Below, piece after piece: positions 25,919 to 34,352 of a stretch of 64,000 nt of DNA. Position numbers and translations under genes: made by a program. The notes under the pieces are model-generated. The model made no database searches and was not told the origin of the DNA. It saw only the letters and a program-made list of their open reading frames with translations. Source of the DNA: Agitococcus sp. (lineage in GTDB: Bacteria > Pseudomonadota > Gammaproteobacteria > Pseudomonadales > Moraxellaceae); the NCBI GenBank assembly GCA_030646715.1, contig JAUSLJ010000020.1, forward strand, positions 1 to 64,000, given 5' to 3'. The stretch's first letter is position 1. Each line of letters begins with the position of its first letter.

Positions 25919-26956
25919 ATGACCTACCATACCAACTCTGAAATCGAATCTGCGGCAACCGCGTTAGGTAACCAACTAGCTGCGGGCATCAGCATGCGCG
26001 AAGCTGTCGCTCGCATGGCAAGGCTACAGCCTAAGCATGCAGACTTGTGGACAACTGCGGCTGAGGTTATGTCACGGGGAGGCCGGCTCTCTATCCAATT
26101 GGAAGGTATTTGGCCCGAAGCCACCGTCGCGGCGCTTCGTGCCGGCGAAGAGGCGAGCAAAACGGGGCCCGTGCTACTTAAAACAGCGCAAGCTCTGCGC
26201 GTAAGCCAGCAGGTTAAGAAAATATACAACAAACTCATGATGCCCTTGGTTTCATTCCTTGCGGGCACGGGCGTGATGCTATTTTTTATGATAGGCGTTA
26301 TTCCTAAGTTGCAAGCTTCGTTAGGAGGGGCGGAGTCAGGCATTGTATTCAAAGCTTCGACGTTTCTGCATTGGCTGGCAACAAACTACTGGCCGATTCT
26401 AGGGCTGGGCACCGCTGCGACGATAGCGTATGGCGTGCATTGGTTCAAACAACCCGAGAACCTAGGAAAACTCATTGCCCTGGCCGACAAACAACCCCAG
26501 CTCGGTAGTGCCCTTCGCTTTCTTTATTTTGGGGCATGGGCCTATCAGCTAGAGTTATTAGACTCTGCGGGCATTCCTCTAAAAGAGCAATTACTTCTGT
26601 CTATCAAAACACTGCCTGAGTGTTATCAAGCGGGTGTTATTAAAATGGCAGAGGAAGTTGAAAAACGGGGCATCGCCGATTCTGCAGACCCCGATAAGCA
26701 AGAAGAAGGGGACCCCCGGAAGCAATGGCCCTTTTATATCTCTATTGCGTTCATTACCGCGCATGAAACTAGTAGGCTGGACCTCGAAATGGGGAGATGC
26801 GCGCCTATTCTGATTGAAGAGGGTATTCGGCAACTCACGAGCGTTATTAGTATTGCCGATGTCGTGGCGAAGGCAGCGTCTGCCGCCATGATTGCCATGC
26901 CCTTGATGGCATATTTTACACAAATGTCTAACTCTCTTACTAAGGCGTACAGCTAA
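25919..26956 (+). CDS. pilR: Pilus inner-membrane platform protein PilR (GspF family)
   Basis: 345 residues with the GspF layout: an N-terminal cytoplasmic helical domain with G-rich signal (RAGEEASKTGPVLLKTAQAL), transmembrane helices near 115-135, 155-170 and 320-337, and a second cytoplasmic copy between. It couples the ATPase to the growing pilus. 20 bases separate it from pilQ and 5 from pilO. Confidence 0.85.
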   Translation: MTYHTNSEIESAATALGNQLAAGISMREAVARMARLQPKHADLWTTAAEVMSRGGRLSIQLEGIWPEATVAALRAGEEASKTGPVLLKTAQALRVSQQVKKIYNKLMMPLVSFLAGTGVMLFFMIGVIPKLQASLGGAESGIVFKASTFLHWLATNYWPILGLGTAATIAYGVHWFKQPENLGKLIALADKQPQLGSALRFLYFGAWAYQLELLDSAGIPLKEQLLLSIKTLPECYQAGVIKMAEEVEKRGIADSADPDKQEEGDPRKQWPFYISIAFITAHETSRLDLEMGRCAPILIEEGIRQLTSVISIADVVAKAASAAMIAMPLMAYFTQMSNSLTKAYS

Positions 26957-26961
26957 TTGCT

Positions 26962-28155
26962 ATGTCCCTAAAAATACAAAAGAAAGACGGTCCGCTTTTT
27001 GCTGCCGACGCGCTGCAATTGGCTCGTGCTCTGCAAAAACGACCTAAACAAAAAATCATCCTGGCAGGGCAGCTGCTTACGTGCTCGTTTGAAGAAATTA
27101 GAAGTAAGGACGGCTTGATTCCTATTCCCTCCCGAAAAGTTATAGCCGGCATATTCGCTAAAAAAGGCTCAAGCGCCAAGCTTAACCTGGCCCTAGACAA
27201 GGAAGCCGCGCTCGCCCTCATTAAGGAGCGGGTAAAACCGATGTATGCCATTGACGCGTTATTGCACTATGGCCAAAAATTGAATAGAGTGGAAGAAGCT
27301 TTTGTTGTCTGTGCTGTCGAAAGCAGCACAAACACGATGGTCTCTGTTCTTCAGTTCAAAAAGGGAATTCTCGTTTCCTACGCTGAAAACATTCTATCCA
27401 GCCCAGCTACCCACACTTACGATGCCGACTTACATGCGCTACTTGACCGGTTGCGGGCGAGCAGTTCGCAGGCAGTGTTCCATTGGTGTAGTCCTCTAAC
27501 TGTGCCACGCACGCATGTGTTTATAAATGGAAGTCCTGCAGTTTGGAGTTTGGCCGCCGCACAAACGCTATCTGTTTCGGGTCGCCCAAGTTTGATAGCA
27601 CAATTTGGTGTGCCCGCGTTTGTACTAGTGGGCACTGTCGCAGGGTTTGTGGGCGCTATTTACCCCCCTTATCAAGAGTACACCCTAGCGGCAAATGCGC
27701 TTGTAAAAGAAAATGCCACCTTAGGCGAATATACCTTTGCATCCGAGAGGCTAGCGATGCTGGAAGCACGAAAAAAATTCTTCAGCCGAACCGATATCGG
27801 CGCGGACAAGCTTTCCCAACTGGAATCGGTGCTGGCCGCTTGTTCGCGACAAGCTGGATTGGTGGTGGTAGCCGCACAACTCATAGTCACGCCTGGAAAA
27901 GATTCTCGTGTCAGCGAAAATATCCCCAAGTCCGACTACAACCCGGATTTTGAAATAACAGTGGAGGTCGCCAAAAATACAGACATGCTGATACTAGAAC
28001 AGTCCGAACCATTGTTAAGGGCACTCTCATTAGAGTTAGGCATATCGCTTCGATTAGCCGTGATTGACGGCTTCAAGGAGCGCTCCATCGTTGGGGGCCT
28101 GAATGCCGGCACGCGAACATACCGAATTCAAGGAGCCTTTTCTCATGGTGTTTAA
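26962..28155 (+). CDS. pilO: PilO-like pilus accessory protein
   Basis: 397 residues: a cytoplasmic N-terminal half (about 1-210, actin-like PilM-type features possible), one transmembrane helix (about 213-233) and a periplasmic coiled-coil and ferredoxin-like region. R64 PilO has the same arrangement and links inner-membrane and secretin parts. The assignment is based on layout and position rather than on a sharp motif. Confidence 0.6.
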   Translation: MSLKIQKKDGPLFAADALQLARALQKRPKQKIILAGQLLTCSFEEIRSKDGLIPIPSRKVIAGIFAKKGSSAKLNLALDKEAALALIKERVKPMYAIDALLHYGQKLNRVEEAFVVCAVESSTNTMVSVLQFKKGILVSYAENILSSPATHTYDADLHALLDRLRASSSQAVFHWCSPLTVPRTHVFINGSPAVWSLAAAQTLSVSGRPSLIAQFGVPAFVLVGTVAGFVGAIYPPYQEYTLAANALVKENATLGEYTFASERLAMLEARKKFFSRTDIGADKLSQLESVLAACSRQAGLVVVAAQLIVTPGKDSRVSENIPKSDYNPDFEITVEVAKNTDMLILEQSEPLLRALSLELGISLRLAVIDGFKERSIVGGLNAGTRTYRIQGAFSHGV

Positions 28156-28672
28156 AAACGTATCAAAGCATGCACTCATGTTCACCTTGGCATTAGCAGG
28201 TATTGCGGGCATGGTAGGCGTCGACGCATGGCATGGCATGACGCAAAAAGCCGAGGCCCAAAAAGCGGCCACCCTGGCTTTTCAAAAATGGAAAGTAGAT
28301 TATTCAACATTACTACCCATCGATGAAAAGTGGAAAGCCGAGTTGCACACGGTAGCGGAGGCAAAAGACTTATTGAGTGTTTATGAATTCATCGGTGCGG
28401 ACTTGGGAATTAACGCAGATACGTTAGTGGTTACCAAATTTGAACCGTTGACCATCGATGAACAGCCACTAGACGGGGTGCGTGCGTGCCTGGGGTCCTC
28501 CCAGGGAACTGGCGTGCTGATGGAAGCCCCCAATTTTGATGTGCTTCTTCCGCATGTACATGCTTTGCTAAAGCGTGCCGACATGCAGGTAGGAACGGTT
28601 CGCCTTAGCCAAGAGAAAGGAAAAGCACGTGCACTGCTTAGTAGCTTTTGTCTTCTCTTGCGAAATAATTAA
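28145..28672 (+). CDS. Pilus accessory inner-membrane protein
   Basis: 175 residues with one N-terminal transmembrane helix (about 10-27) and a coiled-coil then alpha/beta periplasmic part, as in PilN/PilO-type alignment proteins. The ATG lies 11 bases inside pilO, implying coupled translation. No exact family recognised. Confidence 0.5.
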   Translation: MVFKNVSKHALMFTLALAGIAGMVGVDAWHGMTQKAEAQKAATLAFQKWKVDYSTLLPIDEKWKAELHTVAEAKDLLSVYEFIGADLGINADTLVVTKFEPLTIDEQPLDGVRACLGSSQGTGVLMEAPNFDVLLPHVHALLKRADMQVGTVRLSQEKGKARALLSSFCLLLRNN

Positions 28673-28683
28673 CGGAGTCTCTT

Positions 28684-29286
28684 ATGGCCAATAACACTTC
28701 CTCACCCTTGATACCCTTTGCGGTTGCAGGCATTCTCTTGATGGGCCTGTATGGCGCGTGGGTGCAAGGGCAAAGATTGCCTATTGTCATTGCCGAACTT
28801 CCGATTCAAGGACAAACTGTTGCCAAATTGCCGGAGGGCGCTCCGGCTCCTGCTATTGTAGAAGTAACAAAAAGTTTGCATCCCCTGCTTATTGAGTCTT
28901 CTCGTAAAACAGGTCCCGTTCTTAAAGGGCCCTTTTCTGCATTTAAAGAAAAAGAGTTGGATGTCCTGTTTGATAGACAGGACATTGAAAAAAAGAAAGT
29001 GAGTCCTAGTGAGAATAAGGAGGTAAAACCCGCGGTGGCAGCGGTTATTCCTCAGGCTGACTACTTCGGTCAGTTGAGCACGGTAGTAAAAATTCAGGCA
29101 TTGAGCGCAACAGGCGCTGTAATTAATAATCGCTTTTATGCCGTCGGAGAGTCGATTCCCTCGTTAGCCTATCCGCCTGCTAAACCTGGAAAAATGGTCG
29201 TACCGGTCTTATCCAAAGTTGACCAAAATGCTGTGTATCTAGAAAATCCGGTGAATAATCGGAGTTTGCGAATCCCTTTGATGTAA
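28684..29286 (+). CDS. pilP: PilP-like pilus protein
   Basis: 200 residues: an N-terminal transmembrane helix (about 9-25), a Pro/Lys-rich linker, and a C-terminal beta domain (VVKIQALSATGAVINNRFYAVGESIP) that fits the PilP/GspC homology region, which binds secretin N domains. GGAGTCTCTT precedes the ATG. Last gene of the pilus group. Confidence 0.65.
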   Translation: MANNTSSPLIPFAVAGILLMGLYGAWVQGQRLPIVIAELPIQGQTVAKLPEGAPAPAIVEVTKSLHPLLIESSRKTGPVLKGPFSAFKEKELDVLFDRQDIEKKKVSPSENKEVKPAVAAVIPQADYFGQLSTVVKIQALSATGAVINNRFYAVGESIPSLAYPPAKPGKMVVPVLSKVDQNAVYLENPVNNRSLRIPLM

Positions 29287-29382
29287 CACAAGCTAACAAG
29301 AATTAAGGGGGTGGCAGCGTGCTAACAGGCCGGGTATTGAGGTACAATAGGGCTGTGTGTTATTTAGAAAGAGAGTCCTGCA

Positions 29383-30252
29383 ATGACTGCCTCGGCATCA
29401 TATGCTAACGTCCCCGTCGTGCCAGAAATAGCTAATGTAGGGCAAACCCTCAGTCAAGTGCGACCGGATTCTTCCAAGTTTCCACAGATGAGTGACTCAC
29501 TTACACGGCTACTGCAGCTATCAGAGGACGAGCGCATTAACTTGAGAATTCTAGACCTCTTGGTTGCCAAAGACCCCGTTGCCATCGTTCGCTTAATTAC
29601 TCTCGCTAGCTCCGCCAGCTTCGGACGCACTAAACCGATTAACACCGTGCATGAAGCTTTGCAGGTTCTCGGGGCCACGCAGGCTGTGGATGCGCTACTC
29701 ACGTTATGGACAATGGCTTCGCTAGCTTTGCCTGACAATCTCCACTTCGTACGCGACCATCTCGTTCGCCATACTTTTTCTTCGCTTGCCTCTGTGCGCA
29801 GGTTTGTGTCTTATGGCGAATATACCGAAATCTCTACCTATGACACGCAAATGCTGACACTGGTCGCAAAAATAAGCGCCGGATTGGTTTTTCGGGATAC
29901 GAGGGACATTGCGGGTCAAGCGGCGCTAACCCAAGTGGCTACTAATAAATCGCATGGGTTATTGCATTCAAAGGGGTTGGCAAACACGTTTCTCCTCGCT
30001 GCGGGGCTAGGGACGGCGTGGGGACTCCCTGAACGGCTTATTGATACTCTTTCAGAACTGGCACAGTGGAGAACGGTCACGACCCCTAGAAGACCTTTAA
30101 ATGATATGTTGTTGCTGGCAGAACTGTTGCTAGACACTACTGTTGAGCATGAGGCTAGCCCACAGTGGCGCACAGTGACTGAACACAACAAAGTTTTTCA
30201 AGACTTACGTCGCCGCAACATCGAGCCACGTTCGTTATTGTTTAAATTGTAG
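29383..30252 (+). CDS. HDOD-domain protein
   Basis: 289 residues with an HDOD fold: DPVAIVRLITLASSASFGRTKPI (about 65-87), in which the LLRLANSAxFG-like signature is clear, followed by a helical core. The catalytic HD pair is not evident, as is usual for HDOD. Such proteins act in signalling, motility or c-di-GMP networks. A TACAAT box at about 29343-29348 is the likely -10. Placement next to the pilus genes is suggestive only. Confidence 0.8.
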   Translation: MTASASYANVPVVPEIANVGQTLSQVRPDSSKFPQMSDSLTRLLQLSEDERINLRILDLLVAKDPVAIVRLITLASSASFGRTKPINTVHEALQVLGATQAVDALLTLWTMASLALPDNLHFVRDHLVRHTFSSLASVRRFVSYGEYTEISTYDTQMLTLVAKISAGLVFRDTRDIAGQAALTQVATNKSHGLLHSKGLANTFLLAAGLGTAWGLPERLIDTLSELAQWRTVTTPRRPLNDMLLLAELLLDTTVEHEASPQWRTVTEHNKVFQDLRRRNIEPRSLLFKL

Positions 30253-30459
30253 TCGGTAGCCTTAACGTTGCTGTTTTTTGTTGCTCCAGGCCCTAACGGG
30301 GATGCCGCTTGCAAAAGTTCTATACGAAGTAGGGCAATTGTCTACCTCTAGGAGAGCGCGTTTTCGCGCATATTCTTTATTGGCTTGATGCTGAACGGGC
30401 TATGCTACTGCAACAGTCACCATGATTGAAGTGCCCCTCGTCCATTGACACCTCTGTAC

Positions 30460-30593
30460 TAAGCTATGGTTAGCTCAATACGTCACGGCTGCGCATTTTC
30501 CGGAAGCCTTACGGTTACGCGAACACTTAGCTTTAAAGGACCTTTTTCTTTAGGATATGTGCGCCTTGCTAAAATAGCAGGGCGCTCTTTTTT
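30460..30593 (+). ncRNA. Possible small RNA or leader ending in a strong terminator
   Basis: A TTGACA -35-like box (30445-30450) is followed 14 bases later by TATGGT, a short spacing that weakens the promoter call, and about 110 bases later by an 11-bp hairpin terminator. There is no protein-like frame in between. It could equally be the far 3' end of the HDOD transcript. Confidence 0.3.
30561..30593 (+). terminator. Strong rho-independent terminator
   Basis: GCGCCTTGCTA-aaa-TAGCAGGGCGC, an 11-bp stem with one wobble, then TCTTTTTT. Confidence 0.85.
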
Positions 30594-30790
30594 AAAGGAA
30601 GGGCCATTCGCTATACCAAGAAGGCCACATTTTAGAGTAGCCCAATGCTTGTCATTGCGCAGTTATCTTAAATTTTCCCTGGAACTACGTTTTAGGCTCT
30701 TTAGCCAACGTGCATAGCCGACAACATGTCACTATGCACTTGTCATTGCGTGTAGCGGTTCGTCCCTGCGCAACAGAAAGGAAATGTTCT

Positions 30791-32887
30791 ATGAGTACAG
30801 AAGCACCTATAAATCCGCGCATTACCAGAGCATTTGCCTGGGTCGATGCCGCGTATGCCAAATTAGCCAGCAACCTCGACTTCGTCGTTCGACAACAGCA
30901 AAAAGAGTTGTCTTATGACGTAGCGAGCGCGTTCATTACCCGAGTTCCCTTAGGTGCTGAAGCACCAACAGGTACCGGTAAGACACTTGCGTATTTAATT
31001 GGTGCATTAGCGGCCACGGAGTCATCCGGCTCCACCACTAAAGAACCGGTCGTCGTGTCTACGGCAACGAAAGCACTTCAACAGCAAATTATCACTAAAG
31101 ATTTTCCTACGTTAGTACAAGCGGGATTACTTAGCGAAGATGCGGTTACACTGGCAAAAGGAAAAAGTAATTATCTTTGTTTAAACCAAGCGGAAGAGTA
31201 CGCAATACTCCTAGAGCAGGCCGGTGCGCAAGAGGGTTTGGCCTACAACGAGGCACAAGCTACCTTGGCAAGCGAACAAGTAGCGGAAATGGTGATAGCG
31301 TTTAACGAGCATACCTGGAACGGTGACTTTGATACATATACTGGGCCACGTCCGAAATCAGTCATTCCGATTGCGGTCTCTACCGATACCTGTATCAAGA
31401 AAAAATGTCCGCATTTTAATGACTGCAGCTATTATAAAGCACGTGGTCGCTTGGGCACTGCTAAAGTTATTATTGCCAATCATGACATCGTACTGATGGA
31501 CTTGCTTTTTGTTTCCCAGAAAATGGAACCCACGCTTCCCGTGCCGAATTATTATGTGGTATTCGATGAAGCACATCATTTGCCCGAAAAAGCAATCAAG
31601 GTTGGCGCAACAGAGGCCACGCTCCATACCTTGCAGTTGTTAATACCGAGTGTAAAAGGAATTCAACAATTGCTTAAAACCACAAGTACCCTTGCAGCCC
31701 TTGTGAATAATCGATGGGAAGTCGAACTTGATGTGCTACCAGTAATGCAGCCTTTGCGTGACCTGATGCAACTGTTAAATTCAGTGCCCGTTGAGTCAGA
31801 TTCTTGCCAATTTCGGTTTGCGAAGGGAGTCGTTCCTAGCGTCATTTTAGTAGCCGTAGAGAACCTTAAAGGGCCATTGCGGGTGCTACATGCCATGCTG
31901 GAATCAATTGTAGGCGCGCTTCGTGATACCCAAGATTCATTGGACCCAAGTGTCATGGAGCGGGCCAGCGAGATTATTCGTAGGTCTATTTCTGTCACTA
32001 TTCCTGCTAAGGCTGTGTTGGAAAATTTTGTCCAGCTCACGTCTCCCGCCAGAACTGCAAAATGGCTCTATAAAAAGGAACGGGTCGTCTCTTTGCACAC
32101 TTCCCCTTTGGAAGGGGCGGATGTCCTGCAGCCATTACTTTGGAATTCTACCAGAACGCTTGGGGTAGTCATGGCGTCAGCCACGCTAAGAGACTTAGGA
32201 GGATTTTCTCGTTTTGCGCAAAAAGTCGGTTCGCCAAAACAAACGCAATATAAAACACTGCCGTACACATTTCCTTACGAGAAAAGTCAGCTGGTGGTCG
32301 CGGCAATGCACGCCACGCCTAAGCCAGTCGAACGAAAGCAGTTCATCCTTGAATTGGCCTTGAAGCTGCCAAAAGCGATTAACAGCAAAGAAGGCACTCT
32401 CATCTTGTTTCCAAGCTGGTCATTACTTCGGGAATTTACCCCTCGACTTAAGGCCGCTTTTGGGGAGGTCAAAGTTCGCGTTCAAGGAGAACACCCTGTT
32501 AAAATGCTGCTGCAGTCACACTGCCAAGCGATTGACAAAGGGGACGGCAGTATTTTAATGGGGGTAGCAACCTTGGCAGAAGGACTCGACTTGCCTGGCA
32601 CTTATTGCACCCATGTTATTGTCGTGACTTTGCCGTTTGCCGTGCCAAATGACCCTGTTGAGCAGGAAATTGCCGAGATTTTAGGCTCACGGTATTTTTC
32701 GGAACGGTCATTGCCTGATGCAACTACTCGACTTATACAAATGGTCGGTCGGTTGCTGCGCAGGGAATCGGACATAGGACGTATCACGATTTTTGACCGA
32801 CGGTTGGTAGCGACCAATTATGGCCGTCAAATGCTGGCAAATTTACCTCCGTTTGAAAAAATAATTGAACCGCTTATCGCTGCGTAA
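30791..32887 (+). CDS. dinG: DinG-type ATP-dependent helicase
   Basis: 698 residues of the XPD/DinG superfamily 2 fold. Walker A PTGTGKT near residue 60, DEAHH near 260, and the iron-sulfur cysteines are visible (YLCLN, then DTCIKKKC ... NDC). Motif V/VI is present near the C terminus (LIQMVGRLLRRESDIG). DinG unwinds R-loops and DNA duplexes with a 5'-3' polarity. The ATG at 30791 follows AAAGGAAA; a GTG 27 codons upstream would add unconserved residues. A terminator follows. Confidence 0.88.
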   Translation: MSTEAPINPRITRAFAWVDAAYAKLASNLDFVVRQQQKELSYDVASAFITRVPLGAEAPTGTGKTLAYLIGALAATESSGSTTKEPVVVSTATKALQQQIITKDFPTLVQAGLLSEDAVTLAKGKSNYLCLNQAEEYAILLEQAGAQEGLAYNEAQATLASEQVAEMVIAFNEHTWNGDFDTYTGPRPKSVIPIAVSTDTCIKKKCPHFNDCSYYKARGRLGTAKVIIANHDIVLMDLLFVSQKMEPTLPVPNYYVVFDEAHHLPEKAIKVGATEATLHTLQLLIPSVKGIQQLLKTTSTLAALVNNRWEVELDVLPVMQPLRDLMQLLNSVPVESDSCQFRFAKGVVPSVILVAVENLKGPLRVLHAMLESIVGALRDTQDSLDPSVMERASEIIRRSISVTIPAKAVLENFVQLTSPARTAKWLYKKERVVSLHTSPLEGADVLQPLLWNSTRTLGVVMASATLRDLGGFSRFAQKVGSPKQTQYKTLPYTFPYEKSQLVVAAMHATPKPVERKQFILELALKLPKAINSKEGTLILFPSWSLLREFTPRLKAAFGEVKVRVQGEHPVKMLLQSHCQAIDKGDGSILMGVATLAEGLDLPGTYCTHVIVVTLPFAVPNDPVEQEIAEILGSRYFSERSLPDATTRLIQMVGRLLRRESDIGRITIFDRRLVATNYGRQMLANLPPFEKIIEPLIAA

Positions 32888-32911
32888 TTCGCATGCTATA
32901 TTGATTTTAGG

Positions 32912-32940
32912 GAGTCTCCTTTTTAGGGGACTCTTTTTTT
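32912..32940 (+). terminator. Rho-independent terminator after dinG
   Basis: GAGTCTCC and GGGGACTC pair (one wobble), then seven T. Confidence 0.8.
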
Positions 32941-33009
32941 AAGCAAAAATGCTAGCCTCAATTAAGTGGTAACATGCTATGCACCGAACCCGTAACCTAG
33001 GAACATTAA

Positions 33010-33381
33010 ATGATTACAGACGCTAACAATGGCAGCTTGGCTATATCGGATGACAAAGGATGTAGCACCATTCCACAAGCGATGGGGGCAGCACTACGGC
33101 TATTTAGGGAGCAGTCGGGATTATCGTTAAGTGAAGTTGAACGGCGGTGTAATCGTACTAGAGCTTCCATTATACTTGCGGAACGAGGAGACGAATCACA
33201 GATGTCGACCTTTTTAGCCCTATCACAGGTTTACGGCATAGTTTTTCTTTGGCGCAATGCCTTCAACTACTTTGGCATGCGTCCACTACCTAGCAAGCCA
33301 AGGGCATCCCCTCCGTCGAGGACTCAGGTTCTGCTTCACAGTCCATTGCGCACGGACTTGAATGTAACCGTCGTGCCGTAG
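33010..33381 (+). CDS. Xre-type helix-turn-helix protein
   Basis: 123 residues. The middle (about 22-75) is a Cro/C1-type helix-turn-helix: MGAALRLFREQSGLSLSEVERRCNRTRASIILAERG with a recognition helix RTRASIILAE. The C-terminal 40 residues are Pro-rich and unknown. An ATGCTATGCACC -10-like element lies about 35 bases upstream. Probably a transcriptional regulator of unknown target. Confidence 0.65.
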   Translation: MITDANNGSLAISDDKGCSTIPQAMGAALRLFREQSGLSLSEVERRCNRTRASIILAERGDESQMSTFLALSQVYGIVFLWRNAFNYFGMRPLPSKPRASPPSRTQVLLHSPLRTDLNVTVVP

Positions 33382-33395
33382 GAACGACAGAGTAA

Positions 33396-33777
33396 CTTCT
33401 GGTTCAGCCCCGCGTTGGCCCGAGCACCGTTCTTGAGCAACTGTGCCGCGCATCCTCCGACTACAGCGCGCAGCGTTTAGTCGCGGGAGTATTCACGCAT
33501 TTCTCGGTTGTGATTAGTGGGCATCCTAAAAACGGTCAGTGCCCGGTATATGCGTGCCGCGCACGCACAGCACTTGAAGAAGTTCTTTTGGAAACAGATT
33601 TTTTGGTCAGGAGCCTATGAGGCATTTACACTTGGTGCCGCAGACCTAGCTACCTTGATTCAGTACATCCAAACGCAAGAGTCACCCGCCTTACCCGCTA
33701 CTGAAAAGGAGGGGTATGCAGCGGGGCATTTAAATCAAATGGGCATTCCCGGCCAGAATACCGAGAAAAGGACATAA
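33396..33777 (+). pseudogene. Degenerate IS200/IS605-type transposase TnpA remnant
   Basis: Two frames together recall a Y1 transposase. The frame from 33396 contains VLEQLCRASSDYSAQRLVAG then THFSVVIS, which aligns with the region around the metal-binding HUH motif (usually DHVHLLVS), here with its first His lost. After a +1 frame change the frame from 33517 reads VGILKTVSARYMR, then FWKQIFWSGAYE, AFTLGAA and YIQTQE, the conserved C-terminal part including the catalytic Tyr helix. The N terminus is missing, and about eight residues are lost at the frame join. The M50 gene overlaps the right end by 43 bases. Confidence 0.5.
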
Positions 33778-34277
33778 AAGCCTAACCCGTACATGAATCC
33801 ACTCCCCAGGCGATGCGCCATGCTTAGGAGCCAAGCCGGGAAGGGCGTCCCGTTACGTTCGTGCCATGCAACCAAAACGTGGAACCCATCCAACGGAGGC
33901 AAGGGCAAGAGATTAAATACAGCAAGCCAAAAATTAATATATGCCAAGAGCGCCAGCCCGACTCCCCCCGCGCGTGGCCCGTACAACTGACAAGCCAAAA
34001 GTAGCGCCATGCCGTAAATTGCAGATGCAAGTGGCCCGGCTAACGCCACGTTCATCCGCTGGCTCGGAGTCAACTCGGCATAGCGGGCAGATTCGGGGAC
34101 AACCGCCCCGCCAATAGGTAACATCCCAATATGTAATTTCCCCCATTTTAAGACAACGGGACCGAGTCCAAACCAAAACTGAGTGACCGGAACACGATAG
34201 CGGTGTAGCAAGACCCAATGGCCTACTTCATGAAAAATGATGGGCGAAATTAATAAAAAAAGGGCCAGCATAAACAT
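33735..34277 (-). CDS. M50-family (site-2-like) zinc metallopeptidase
   Basis: 180 residues. HEVGH (16-20) supplies the two zinc His and the catalytic Glu, and NLLPLPPLDG (122-131) gives the third ligand Asp130. Four hydrophobic segments form the intramembrane fold. It is a minimal M50 protein with no PDZ domain. The ATG at 34277 follows AAAGG. Family members cut membrane-bound anti-sigma factors or pheromone precursors. The substrate here is unknown. Confidence 0.8.
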   Translation of the reverse strand: MFMLALFLLISPIIFHEVGHWVLLHRYRVPVTQFWFGLGPVVLKWGKLHIGMLPIGGAVVPESARYAELTPSQRMNVALAGPLASAIYGMALLLACQLYGPRAGGVGLALLAYINFWLAVFNLLPLPPLDGFHVLVAWHERNGTPFPAWLLSMAHRLGSGFMYGLGFYVLFSVFWPGMPI

Positions 34278-34352
34278 TGTAGTAACCTTTCATAAAGTAG
34301 TTCTTCATATAGCGACAGGGGCGAGGTAACAACAAGATTAATATAACGCGAG

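Larger units (their letters stand above)
30253..30790. other. Intergenic stretch, candidate small RNA inside
   Basis: No coding region with family support. It contains a TTGACA box at 30445-30450 and the strong terminator at 30561-30593. A second ribosome-site-like AAAGGA sequence and the dinG leader occupy the right end. Confidence 0.5.
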
